Positions 29,399 to 40,284 are shown, numbered from the stretch's first letter. The stretch is 64,000 nt of DNA from Prorocentrum cordatum (GCA_963575745.1 CAUYUJ010011237.1:399112-463111), one strand, 5' to 3'. Notes: a model not told the origin generated them from the letters alone. Numbers and translations are program-made.

Positions 29399-32300
29399 CA
29401 CAAAAGCGAAGCTCCAGGCGGTCCTCGTCGGGCCCGGTCTTGCAGCCGCTGAAGTAGCTCCCTCGGCACTCCACGGCCCACGTGGCCCGCCACCGTGTCC
29501 TCCGCCGCTCCTATGCCTTGACCCCTCGAGGGGCCGTCTGCCAGGTTGAGCTCGCTCGGCACCCACCTGAAGTACCCGCGGATCCTGCAGACCATCTGAA
29601 TGATGCCACCGATCCTCGCCAGGTGCAGGAGGTCCCTGGCAGACGAGCGCCCTTTCTTCAGGACGCCTAGGCTCACCAACGAGTCGGTGAAGAAAAGCAC
29701 GCGGTGGTTCCAGCTCTGGGACGTGCGGCTGAGGTGTCGGAGCACCGCCACCACCGTCCGCAACTCCAGGACGTTGTTGTGCTCGGCGTGAGACCATCGT
29801 CCCTGAAACAACACGTGCCACTTCCTCTCCAGCCAATGGCCCAGCAACGGCAGGGCTGGGCCCGTCGCACGCACGACGCGCCCGCGGTCCCCCTGCAGGC
29901 GAAGCCGGGCCCCCGCTGGTATCGAGTCCCAGTGCGGCTCGAGCTCCTGCAGGGTGGACGCGTATGCCCTGCGCAACTCCAGCGGGTAAGCACAGGCCAC
30001 CTGAGTCCACCGTAGCCCACCTGGTGATCGCCCTCGTAATTCTCGGTGAGCTCGGCCAGTCCGACTGCAGCGGCTCGAGGAACACAAGCACACCCGCTGT
30101 AGCGTCGCCATCTTCTTCACGTTGGTGATGAACGTAGTTGGCTTCCTCCATTCCTCGCCATACATGCAGTAATCCACCTCCACACGGAAAACCCCCTCGA
30201 GATCCAAGAGCGCGGTCATTGGCGCGAACGCCCATATCATGCTGGTCCTGGGGTTCTCGAGGGTGAATCCAATGCCAAGGCGTAGGCAGATCTTGACCAC
30301 CTCTACTGCTATCAAAGCCAAAGCGTTCCCTTCGTCGATCTTGGCCTGGTCCGTCTCCGTGCAGTCCGGCAGCCCCCATGGGTGATCGCTCGACCTCAGC
30401 GGCGGCTGCCTTGCTCTCGAAAACGTCGCGCACGGGGGGGCGACATGCACCCACCAGAACCAGCCAGTCCTCAACCTCCGTAACAGCAGCTCCAAGTTCT
30501 CTGTGACCAGTACGTCGAACTCCACGCCACGCTGGATGTCCCAGGCCTCGCCCCACGAGTCGGTCAGCTCCCTGATCGCGTCTAGCAGGCGAGAGCTCCC
30601 AGCGAAGAGCTCCAACACTCCAGGTCGCCCCATGGTGGGAGCGGCCGGGAGGTCCTCCTCCTCGCCGATCGCCTCCTGCGCCCGCTCGATCTCGGTGTAG
30701 CTCTGCTCGGCCAAGGGTCCCCAAGCTCCCCCATCTCCTCGGGCAGCTTCCCGTCGGACGTCCTCCTCCGCGCAGTCGCAAGCCAGGGTGCCGAAGCCCT
30801 CGTTGGACGCATCCGTCATATATGCTCTCGGCCACCAGCCCATCTCCAGGTTCGACTCCATGTAGACCGAGAGTGACGCGACGGCCCTCAACTCGCTCCT
30901 GACCTCCTCGGGCAAGCGGTGTGGCACAACACTCTCCTCCTCGGTGAACTCCCTCAGCCACCTGTAGGTCGCGTCCAGAATCGCAAACGAGGGGCGGAAG
31001 ACCATCATGGTCCAAGTCCAGTGCCCGACCAAAGAAGCCACCGCTGCAGGTCTGAGAGCCACTTCCAACACCGCCGCCTCGGTAGCTAGCACGACCTGCT
31101 CCATCTTCTTCGGCTGGATCCTCAGCGTGTAGGGTCTCGTGGCGGCAATGCACAGGCCCAGGCCGTTCTCCATCCCTTCTCCCCAGGCCTCCTTGTGCAC
31201 CGCGAGCCCCTTGCCGTTCAGGAGCTCCTTGATCATCTCCTTGTCCTCCAGGATCTTCAGCTCGCCGTCCTCGCCCTCGAGGGTGAAGCCGATGTAATCG
31301 TCGATGTACAGCATCAGCAAGAACCTGATCGCCTCCTCCTCCGATAGGCCAAAAGACGGGGTGGGCTTGCCGTAAGTCAAGCTGGGGGCCTTCAGGGACT
31401 CGAAGCTCGCCTCCAAGCAGCTGTGGGCCAAGAACACCGCCCACGCCGAGCCCATGACTAAGCTCGAAGCCCCAATGCCAATGTCCTCCTCGCGCGGCTT
31501 CGGCAACGTCACGCCCTGCTCCATCCCGTATTGATACAGCTCCTGCGGTGAGACATCCTCCACCACAAAATATTCCGCCAAATACGAACCCCAGTGCAAC
31601 CGATAAAACCAGTCCGGTACGTCGCCCTGGAAGGAGAAGAGCCGCCGTCCACGCAACACCGCTTCGTCCAGCTCCAGGAGCGCGAGGCCCGCGGGGCTGC
31701 CCAGAGGTACCCAAGGGGGATCCACGAAGAGCAGGTTGACTCTTCGGCAGTCCCAGATCAGCCGAGACTTCAAGATACCACCAGTCTTGGGGTCGAAGTC
31801 CTTCGCCACCGTGAACAGCCCGACATGTTCGCGTATCTTCGTCACATATGTTATCATTCCAGCCTGCGCCATCCGCAGGGCAAGTGCCAAGCGCTCCTTC
31901 TTGCTCCGCCACGCCGGGTCCGAGTAGCTCTTCGTCGCCTCGTACTTTTCCCAGTCGACTTCCCCCGAGCCCCTGATCATCAGCTGGCTGGCCTCTGTGA
32001 GGTACCGTCCAGCGAGGCTCGAGATCGCCGCCACCTCCAAGCTCTGGGTCCCCGGCGCTGGGAGCGACACCTGCTCCGCTCTCAGAGGGCACAGGTCGCC
32101 CTTCCTCAACTGCGGTGAAGCCTTCGATGCCGTAGCCGTCGTAGACCTCGATCCCTTCGCAAAATACTCTGTCGGGCTCCCTCCTGCCAGGCGGCTCAAT
32201 GCCGCCCTGCCGTCGTTGATGGTCCCCCACTTCGCCCTCGCGGCGTGAAGGTCCCAGGCTTCCGTCACCAGCCTCTTCTGTAGCGGCGTACTCGCACTCC

Positions 32301-32800
32301 AGTCCGTCTGGCACGTCTGCTTGTCCGTCAGGGTCGATGGATGTATCCAACCATTCGAACAGCCCGTCGCCATACTCCTGATCGCCGCTATCGTCCTCGA
32401 AGTCCGATGCCAGGTTGTCCTCAGCTCCTTCTCGGACAGGCTCGAACTCGACCTCCTCGACTGTAGTGGGAACGGAAGCCCAGGTAGACTCCTCAGGGGA
32501 TCCCTCTCTCTCGCATCCTTCTCCCCAGTAGTCATCTGGGACCACCGAGCGACCTGCGCTCCGACGTACGGGAAAGCCAGCTCGCCACAGAACGGCGCGA
32601 GGCTCTAAGTACAAGAAAGGCCTCGACGCACCGACGCCGCCGTGGAAGACCCCACAACCGATCGCCAGGAAGCTCACCAGCCCGATGTAGCACCACCAAC
32701 CGAAAGACGTGTCCAGCAGGAAGCTCGGCACGAAAGCGGCTCGCCGCCGCGGCCGTGGTAGAGGGGATTGACCCCTCAGGCCTTGGCCAGAGCACACCAC
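29398..32800 (-). CDS. DIRS-like Pol: RT, RNase H with nested cytosine-methyltransferase-like domain
   Basis: Two frames combine. 32800 to about 32100 is acidic with a hydrophobic stretch (GWWCYIGLVSFLAIGCGVF). After a +1 shift, a frame open from 32535 runs to the stop at 29398. Residues below count from 32535. Reverse transcriptase is about 200-500: RLIWDCRRVN (258), a motif-A-like FQGDVPDWF (302) and YIDD (410-413). RNase H starts with MTDASNEGFG (D575). Next comes a methyltransferase-like segment, about 637-805: motif I GVLELFAGSSRL, motif IV APPCATFS with the candidate nucleophile C702, and motif VI LENPRTS. RNase H then resumes: HNNVLELR (E924), FFTDSL (D951) and LNLADGPSR (D1000). Target-recognition and C-terminal methyltransferase motifs are not obvious, so activity is uncertain. 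RT and RNase H would copy the RNA. Confidence 0.85.
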
Positions 32801-32818
32801 GATAGCTCCGGCCGCAAC

Positions 32819-33811
32819 CTATTCGTCCTCGCCGGCGGGCTGCCCCGAGCGCACCTCACCCAGGTGCTTGCTGAGGATCGCCCGCCGCCTGAGCTTCTCC
32901 AGCGCCTCGTCGTCGGCCCCCCTGTTCTCGCTGTTGGGGTCCCCGTCGAGGCGCAGGTACTCCTCCGCCAGACTCCAATCGACCTTGGAGCGCCACTTGC
33001 CGCCGTGCTGCGCCTTCGGCCTCTGCCAGTCGCTCTTGCACTGCACCCGCTCGTAGGCCTTCCAGATCGAGTAGAGGCGCAAGCAGGTCACCTCCGCGGC
33101 CTGCGAGTTGATCAGCTCGTCGCACTGCCCCTGGCTCATCATCCCGTCGAGGACCAGCGCCAGCATGTTCAGCTCCTGCGCGACGCCTGCGCCCTGCAGC
33201 TCCTTGGAGCGGAGCCACTCCTGCGTCTCCACGCGGGCGCTCCGCCCGCCCTTGTAGAGCCTCGCCAGCACCGTCGGCGCCACGCGGGCCTTGATCCCAC
33301 CCACGGGGGAGCCTGCCACGCGGCGGTACTTCTCCAGCGTCGTCAGCAAGCTCTCCTTCGGGTTCCGCGACTCCTCCTTCAGCTGAACGATCTGGTCCTT
33401 CAAGGGATCGATGAGCTCGCCCAGGTCCCCGACCTTCTCCCAGGACGCTGCGCTCGAACTCGGCGTAGGCGATCCTGCCTGCGCCCGGGTGCTCGAGCCC
33501 GAGTCACGCTGCACCAGCTCTTCGTGCTCCGTCAACTTCTTGATGAACGCGTCCACCTCGGCCGTGCTGGGCTCGTCCACTCTGGACGGCGGCGGCCCCG
33601 CGGGGGGCGGAGGAGGCGGGCCTGGCTCCGACGCCTGAGCCCCACCGCCGCAGGCCGGGCCTGCTCCCGCGCCGCCGCCGACGTCCAGCCTCGACTTCAG
33701 CATGCCCACCGCGTCGGCCAAGTCTGACTGCCCACGAGCCAACTCCGCGAACAGGGTCTTGGTGTCCCGCTCGTCCCCACTCACGTCACTCACGTCCTCG
33801 CCAGCGTGCAC
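32819..33811 (-). CDS. DIRS-like Gag-type protein
   Basis: ATG at 33811 (MHAGEDVSDVSGDERD), 330 aa. The order is an acidic N-terminus, a Gly/Pro/Ala-rich linker (about 50-80), a charged helical region, then a conserved-looking core: LTTLEKYRRVAGSPVGG, VLARLYKGGRS, LNMLALVLDGMM and LRLYSIWKAYERVQC. No CCHC knuckle is seen. Position before Pol and lack of enzymatic motifs suggest the capsid or nucleoprotein. It overlaps the upstream ORF by 22 nt. Confidence 0.7.
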   Translation of the reverse strand: MHAGEDVSDVSGDERDTKTLFAELARGQSDLADAVGMLKSRLDVGGGAGAGPACGGGAQASEPGPPPPPPAGPPPSRVDEPSTAEVDAFIKKLTEHEELVQRDSGSSTRAQAGSPTPSSSAASWEKVGDLGELIDPLKDQIVQLKEESRNPKESLLTTLEKYRRVAGSPVGGIKARVAPTVLARLYKGGRSARVETQEWLRSKELQGAGVAQELNMLALVLDGMMSQGQCDELINSQAAEVTCLRLYSIWKAYERVQCKSDWQRPKAQHGGKWRSKVDWSLAEEYLRLDGDPNSENRGADDEALEKLRRRAILSKHLGEVRSGQPAGEDE

Positions 33812-34659
33812 GGACCCGCTGTCCGAGTCCGAGCCTGAGTCGCTGTCCGAGTCGCCCTCCTTTCGGCAGGAGCATCCGTAAGTCCAGACCGCGTAGATCC
33901 CGATGAGACGCAGCCCAGGTACGCCGCGCCCAGCTCAAGGTCGCCTGACTCGTACAGCTCACCCACGAACTCACGGAAGTTGTCCAGGTCCTCGATCGCC
34001 TGCATCCCCGCGGAGATAGCGTGGTACCCTGCGGCGAAGAAGGACCCGAGATGTAGCCACCGCCACAGCCTCCAGCCCACGAAAAACGCCGCAGCCGCAC
34101 CGCCCCACGTCTTGTGGGCCCAGGCCGTCACCACGGTTGTCACGACCCCCTTGCCGAACCAGGACGCCACCTTGGCCTTCGAGCTCGCCTTCTTCCCCTT
34201 CGTCGAGTTAGCCTTAGCGCTCTCGGCGCCAGCCTGCCCCAGCTCGTGTCGCACGATGAGCCGCTCCGCAGCTATGATCGCCTGCTCCCTCTCCTTCTCG
34301 CTCAGCCCTGGGTGCTCGGTCCAGGTCACTCCCTTCTTCGGGCGTGGCAGCATCCGCGCCTTGTCCCGAAGGTTGATGATCTGCACCCGCTTCGCGGGGT
34401 CGATCGCGGTCCACACCAGCGAAGTCCCTGGGCCGACGCGGCTCACGAGCAGCATCACCACCCCCGTGTTCCTCCCCTGCGTCTGGACGTAGACGCGGTT
34501 CCACCTGCTCCACGGCGCCATGAACCCCGCTGGCGACCCTGCCCACTCGACGCCCCCCGCCAGGTCGAGTGGCTCGACCAGGACCTCCTCGGCCTCCCTC
34601 TGGCGGCCGCCGAAGAACTCCAGCAGCCCGTCCAGCTCGCAGAGGGCGAGCGCCGTCAC
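33790..34659 (-). CDS. DIRS-like upstream ORF with a hydrophobic segment
   Basis: 289 aa from a start at 34659 (an in-frame internal ATG also exists). A basic stretch around residues 145-165 (STKGKKASSKAK) is followed by a hydrophobic, Trp-rich segment GAAAAFFVGWRLWRWLHLG near 180-200, which could cross or dip into a membrane. The C-terminus is Arg/Thr-rich and overlaps the next ORF. I do not recognise a family; a role in the element is inferred from orientation and position between A1 and Gag. Confidence 0.55.
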   Translation of the reverse strand: MTALALCELDGLLEFFGGRQREAEEVLVEPLDLAGGVEWAGSPAGFMAPWSRWNRVYVQTQGRNTGVVMLLVSRVGPGTSLVWTAIDPAKRVQIINLRDKARMLPRPKKGVTWTEHPGLSEKEREQAIIAAERLIVRHELGQAGAESAKANSTKGKKASSKAKVASWFGKGVVTTVVTAWAHKTWGGAAAAFFVGWRLWRWLHLGSFFAAGYHAISAGMQAIEDLDNFREFVGELYESGDLELGAAYLGCVSSGSTRSGLTDAPAERRATRTATQARTRTAGPCTLART

Positions 34660-34794
34660 CAGCAGCCAGCCGGGACGCCCGATGGCGGGCGTCGTGGCGG
34701 CGCCCGAGCCTGTCGGGCTCGGGGCGAGCAGGGGCTGGAAGCTACCCCTCTCTGATGGCTCGAGTGCGGGCCTCGCCCGCGAAACCCACGCCTC

Positions 34795-34928
34795 GAGCCG
34801 AAACTTTGCGCAAGGAGAGGAGGGTCAAGCACGAGAGAGAAAGCGCTAGCCCTTCTCCTAAAATACAGTTGAGGCGGCTATCTGAACGTTTAAAGGGGGT
34901 GTGTAAAAGTGTGTTTAAAAACGCGTAT
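34795..34928 (-). repeat. DIRS-like terminal repeat A1 (5' end of element)
   Basis: 134 bp, pairs with A2. It ends at CGCGTAT (34928); the next base begins host repeat sequence. Confidence 0.93.
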
Positions 34929-35590
34929 CTCGGGATTCCAACGCCACGGATCAACCTGATTGTTGCGTCTCGACGAGCCTGGATCGCGTCAGAAAGCCAT
35001 TCTTGGAACTTCAACGCCGCGAATCAACAGAACGTGTGCACCCCATAAGCTTGTATCCTTCAAACACACAGCTTCTGGTACGCTGATCATGGGAGCCCGT
35101 GAAACCCTTTGCACATGTTTAAGACGAGTGTGCATGGCGCTCAGGCGAGAGCCACAGTTTGAAAATGAACCGCTCTCAAGCCGTGAAGCTCTTGCAAATG
35201 TTTAAGTGTGCGCGGCGCTAAGGCGAGAGCCACAGCTTGAAATGGAACCGCCCTCAATCCGTGAAACTCGTGCAAATGTTTAAGACGAGTGCGCGCGACG
35301 CTGAAACGAAAACCGCATTTTGAAAATGACTCGCCCTCAATCCGTGAAACTCCTTGCAATGTTTGAAGACCAGTGCGCGCGGCGCTAAGTCGAGAGCCAC
35401 ATTTTGAAAACGGCTCGCCCTCAATCCGCGATGCGATTGCAATGTTTTAAGACGAGTGCGCACGGCGTTGAGGCGAGAGCCACATTTTGAAAACAATGTG
35501 CCCTCCATGTGTGAAACTGTGGTCAACGTTTAAGCTTCAGAGTCATAAATGGTGAGGAAGTCTCAGGCGAAACGCCCGGCTCGCCCTAAA
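34929..35590 (+). repeat. Complex repeat copy I, right part, with ~80-bp tandem units
   Basis: Starts in the module CCAACGCCACGGATCAAC, GATTGTTGCGTC, then about five or six units of CAATCCGTGAAACTC, TTGCAAATGTTTAAGACGAG, GCGCGGCGCTAAGGCGAGAG and CCACATTTTGAAAA. It ends at CATAAATGG, AGGAAGTCTCAGGCGAA and GGGGTGCGACA. The same order is seen at 55480-56160 and, shortened, at 57870-58240. Confidence 0.85.
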
Positions 35591-35624
35591 CATTGGCTCC
35601 GGGGTGCGACAGGGAAAAGTTATG

Positions 35625-35800
35625 CATAAGGAGAAGGAATGAAGGAGGGAGGAGGGAGAGCAGGAGCAGCAGCAACAGGAACACCAGGAACACCAGGAAC
35701 AGCAGGAGCAGGAGGAGCAGAGCAGAGGAGCAAGAGGGGTGGAGAGAGCAGGGGCGCAGAGAGGGCGGGGCGCTCCGTGGAGGGGGCGAACAATGAGTAG
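35625..35800. repeat. GGA/GCAGGA-rich tract closing copy I
   Basis: Imperfect purine-rich tract with CACCAGGAACACCAGGAA runs. All three copies of the complex repeat have such a tract at this point. Confidence 0.8.
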
Positions 35801-36735
35801 GGGATCGGGCATGACCTATAATCATTTCAGGTGAGGGCTTATCCATTGCAAAAACTGTGCGCGTGCAACTTCACATCCAAATAGCACCCCGATGCACTTC
35901 ATATGAACAACAGAAGGGAGGTAATGGGATACTCGTTCATGCTGGTACTGGGAGAAGCACTTACATCAACAGTAGAAGGGTGGACACCCGGATAACGAAG
36001 AAACCACCACACGACAAGTATGAAAGATGAGTGGGGGTGCTGGTCTGGTGGTTGGGGGCTACGCTGTGTGGACAGGCGTTTGCGCTGTTGCATACGCACC
36101 CAGACATGCACCAGAACGTGCACTATGGATGTGTTTGCGCTAGCGGCTGTAGAGACGCACACAGTGGGAGCGTTCGTCAAAGAATGTGCCCAAGATGTTT
36201 CAGACCCTGGAGGGCTCCTTATTTGATGAGGGCGGCGGTGATATCCACGACCAAGCTTCATATGGTGCTCCTCCGTGCTTTCAGACGCTGGATTTCGTAT
36301 CCAGTGGTCCTTAGTCAAGGCCCTCACCGTATCGTGTCACATGTGCTATGCCATCGGCCATGGCTGCACACACTTCGCAATCCGTGCCCACTGACTGCAA
36401 TGCACGCATGGACCAAATCGCAACCATGAGTCAACATGGTAAGGCAGCATCGTTCCCCGCTTCCATCGGACACTGTGTGTCCCTCTACGTGTTCTCAGTA
36501 TGTTGTGTGTTTTAGTCGTATGCGTTTACACGTGCGCGTCGGGATCTGCATTCACACACACACACATACGCACACACACTTTTGTGTTTATTTAATCGCT
36601 TCGCTCATTCCGCCAGCCCATATTGCCTCGCCGCTGTCGTTTGTCGGGGAGTTATTGTCAATGCGGTGCGGTTGGGCGGCTGCCATTCTTCGGAGGCGGT
36701 GGGTGGCGGGTGAGGCCTCACGGATGTTGGTTGGG
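35801..36735. other. Non-coding stretch with a CA microsatellite at 36554-36592
   Basis: No gene recognised. The CA/CATACG microsatellite is the only clear feature. Confidence 0.55.
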
Positions 36736-36739
36736 CTCT

Positions 36740-37085
36740 CGCGGTTGGCCTCTCAGGGGTTTGGGGGAGGCAGTTTTGAAGCCTCTTGGGGGCCTCTTGG
36801 GGGCGTCTTGGGGCTTCTTCAGGTGCCTCGTGGAGGCCCATTTGGGGCCTCTTGGGGGCCTCTTGGGGCCTCCTGGGGACCTCATGGGGCTGAAGGCTGG
36901 ACGTTTCGGTTCCTGGTCTCCTTTTTGGGCTCCTCTTGGGGCCGTTTTGGGGCTCTCTTGGCTGTCTTGGGCGCCTCTTGCGCTGTCTTGGTGCCATCTT
37001 GGGCCGTCTTGGGGCCCTCTTGACGCTTCGTGGGCCGTTTTGGGGCGGTCTTGGAAGCCTCTTGGGCCGTCTTAGAGCGCCGGTA
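36740..37085. repeat. Degenerate CTTGGGGCC-type repeat
   Basis: CCTCTTGGGGGCC, CGTCTTGGGGCC and variants in tandem, the reverse sense of 17250-18100 and 52150-52690. The edge sequence GTCTTAGAGCGCCGGTAAG resembles the complement of 17510-17540, so these arrays belong to one larger dispersed family. Confidence 0.8.
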
Positions 37086-37164
37086 AGCCGAAAAGACGAG
37101 AACGCCAAAAAACGTCAGAATTTAAAGGACAACGATCCTGGCGAAGGACCCAACCATGTGCAGT

Positions 37165-39955
37165 TGTGAGTAACGCGTTGTGCGTGCCGCTTGCGGTGGA
37201 GCTTCCTATAGGGCCACGAAACGCGTGAGGGACGTGCCGTAATGGGTGTGAAGGCGCATGCGGGCGGTGCCACTGGGGCATTCGGTGGGGTTCCATATGG
37301 GCCACGAGACGCTGTACTGGGCGTGGCGGACGCAGGCGGGCGGTGCCCTTCGCTGGAACTCCCGATGAGGCCATGAAGCGCTGTACTTGGGTGTGGCCGA
37401 CGCATGCGTGCCAGTGGGGGCTTCGGTGGGGCCCCCTTTATGGGGCCACGAAACTATAGTGGGAGGAGGGGACGCATGCGGGCAGTGCCACTGGGGCCTT
37501 CGGTAGAGCTCCCTATATGGGCCCACGAAACGCTGTACTGGGTGGGGGGTCGCTTGTGGGCGGACCACTGGAGCTCCCTACGGGGCCACGAAACGCTTTA
37601 CCGGGTGGGGGGGGGCGCATGCGGGCGGTGCCACTGGGGCTTGGTGGAGCTCCCAATCAATGGGGCCACGAAATGAAGACTACGCACGCGGGCTGTGCAA
37701 ATGAGGTCTTTTTGTGGAGCTCCCTATGGGGCCACGAAACGATGTACTGAATGGTGGCTGACGCATTCGGGCGGTCCCATTGGGACCATCGGTGGAGCTC
37801 CCTATGGGGCCACGAAGCGCTGTGCTGGGTGGTGGCTGACGCATGCAGGCGGTCCCACTTGGACCATCGGTGGAGTTCCCTATGGGGCCACGAAACGCGG
37901 TACTCGTAGCTGACGCATGCGGGCGGTCCCAGTGGGACCTTCGGTGGAGCCCCCTTTTATGGGGCCACGAAACGCTGCGCTGAGTGGTGGCTAACGCATG
38001 CGGGTGACGCCGGTAGGACCCTCAGTGGACCTCCCGATGGGGCCACGAAACTGTGTATTGGGTGGGTGAAACGCAGAGGAAAAGGGCTGTGTTGGGTGGC
38101 GGTTAACGATGTAGGCGGCCTCACTGGGACCTTCGGTGGAGCTCCGTATGGGGCCACGAAGCGCTGTACTGGGTGGGTGAAACACAGGGAGCAAGGGCTG
38201 TGCTGGGTGGTGGTTGACGCATGCGGGCGGTCCCACTGGGACCTTCGGTGGAGTTCCTTGTGGGGCCACTCAGCGCTGAATTGAGTGGGTGAAACGCGGG
38301 GAGCAAGGGCTGCGGTGGGTGACGCATGCGGGCGGTGCCACTGGGACCTTCGGTGGAGCTTCTGATGGGGCCACGAAGCGCTGTACTGGGTGAGCGAAAC
38401 GCAGGCGGTGGAGCTCCTTATGGGGCCACAGAACGATGTACCGGGTGAGTGAAACGCAAGGAGAAAGGGCTGTGCTGGGCGGTGGCTGACGCATGCGGGC
38501 GGTGCCACTGGGGCCTTCGGTGGAGCTTTTTACGGGGCCACGAAGCGCTGTACTGGGTGGGTGAAACGCGGGGAGCAAAGGCTGTGCTGGGTGGTGGCTG
38601 ACGCAGGCGGGCGGTCCCAGTGGGACCTTCGATGGGGCTCCCTATGGGGCCGCGAAACGTTGTACTGGGTGAGCGAAACGTAAGGAGAAGGGGCTGTGCT
38701 GGGTGGTGGCTGACGCATGCGGGCTGTGCCATTGGGACCTTCGGTGGATATTTGTATGGGGCCACGAAACGTTGTACTGGGTGGGCGAAACGCAGAGACC
38801 AAGGGCTGTGCTGGGTGGTGGCTGACGCATGCGGGCGGTGCCATTGGGGCTTGCAGTGGAGCTTTTCACGGGGCCACGAAGCGCTGTACTGGGGGGGTGA
38901 AACGCAGGGAGCAAGGGCTGTGCTGGGTGGTGGCTGACGCATGCGGGAGGTGCCACTGGATTCTTCGGTGGAGCACCCTATGGGGCCACGAAACGTTGTA
39001 CTGGGTGGGCGAAACGCAGGGAGCAAGGGCTGTGCTGGGTGGTGGCTGACGCATGCGGGCGGTCCCTGTGGGACCTTCGGTGGGGCTCCCTATGGGGCCA
39101 CGAAACGCTGTACTGGGTGGGCGAAACGCAGGGACCAAGGGCTGTGCTGGGTGGTGGCTGACGCATGCGGGCGGTGCCACTGGGACCTTCGGTGGAGCTT
39201 CTGATGGGGCCACGAAACGTTGTACTGGATGAGTGAAACGCAGGGAGCAAGGGCTGTGCTGGATGGTGGCTGACGCATGCGGGCGGTCCCTGTGGGACCT
39301 TCGGTGGGGCTCCCTATTGGGCCACGAAACGCTGTACTGGGTTGGTGAAACGCAGGGAGCAAGGACTGTGTTGGGTGGTGGCTGACGCATGCGGGCGGTG
39401 CCATTGGGACTTTCGGTGGAGCTCCTTATGGGGCCAAAAAGCGGTGTACTGGGTGGGAGATATGCATGGAGCAAGGGCTATGCTGGGCGGTGGCTGACGC
39501 TTGCGGGCGGTGCCATTGGGGTTTTCGGTGGAGCCCCCTTATTATAGGGGCGACGAAGCGCTGTATTGGGTGGGCGAAACGAAGGGAGCAAGGGCTGTGC
39601 TGGGTGGTGGCTGACGCATGCGGGCGGTGCCACTGGGACCTTCGGTGGAGCCCCCTCTGGGGCCACGAAACGCTGCACTGGGTGGGTGAAACGCAGGGAG
39701 CAAGGGTTGTGCTGGGTGGTGGCTGACGCGCGCGGGCGGTGCCACTGGGACCTTCGGTGGAGCTCCCTATGGGGCCACGAAGCGCTGTACTGGGTGGGGC
39801 AAACGCAGGGAGAAAGGGCTGTGCTGGGTGGTGGCTGACGCATGCGGGCGGTGCCCCCTTATGGGGCCACGAAACGCTGTACTGGGTGGGTGAAACGCAA
39901 GGAGCAAGGGCTGTGCTGGGTGGTGGATGACGCACGCGGGCGGTGCCACTATGCG
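37165..39955. repeat. 112-bp satellite, about 25 copies
   Basis: Unit landmarks are GTGGCTGACGCATGCGGGCG, GGGACCTTCGGTGGAGCTCC, GGGGCCACGAAACGCTGTAC, TGGGTGGGTGAAACGCAGGG and AGCAAGGGCTGTGCTGG. Starts at 38706, 38817, 38929 and 39041 give 111-112 bp. The left part (37165-37900) is older and lacks the AGCAAGGGCTGTG block. Frames in both strands arise because 112 is not a multiple of 3. Confidence 0.93.
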
Positions 39956-40284
39956 CGCGAACTAGAAATAATGTTAACCAGTTGCCGGAGATCTTAGCAC
40001 GCCCTTGGCCCGTTCGGCCGACGAATTGATTCACCCATCCAGCATATGACCCGCAGTGTTGACGTACAGATGCTCGTGTATGCTTATCTGTGTGCGAGTG
40101 CCTTTTAAAGTGAATACGCGATAACCTAAACATACCTATACGACCACCCTGCGGGTGATAAGGCGGTTGGGGGAGGAGGGGGGCCAGCAGTGGGCAACAG
40201 TGGTGATTGTTGCGTTGCCGCTCGCTCTTGGGAGCCTTGGTGACGAGTTGTTTACATCATCCTTCGCTCTTGAGTGTCTTCGAT

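Larger units (their letters stand above)
26846..34928 (-). mobile_element. DIRS/Ngaro-like tyrosine-recombinase retroelement carrying a cytosine-methyltransferase-like domain
   Basis: Minus-strand order: A1 repeat (34928-34795), small hydrophobic ORF (34659-33790), Gag-like ORF (33811-32819), Pol (about 32800-29398) with reverse transcriptase, RNase H and methyltransferase-like modules, tyrosine recombinase (29398-28184), then B1 (27898-27623), A2 (27351-27218) and B2 (27184-26908). A1-ORFs-B1-A2-B2 is the split-direct-repeat layout of Ngaro/PAT-type elements. Recombinase instead of integrase explains the lack of a target duplication. Flanking host sequence on both sides belongs to one known repeat, which supports these limits. 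One apparent frameshift in Pol may be programmed or decay. Confidence 0.88.

Noticed and set aside
29401-32040. Middle part of the 1,538-codon frame that contains the recombinase
   Set aside because: Gly/Arg-rich shadow of Pol; the RT, methyltransferase and RNase H motifs are all in the other frame.
37405-40133. Families of 60-240-residue frames on both strands
   Set aside because: The 112-bp satellite rotates through all three frames; none has conserved coding sense.
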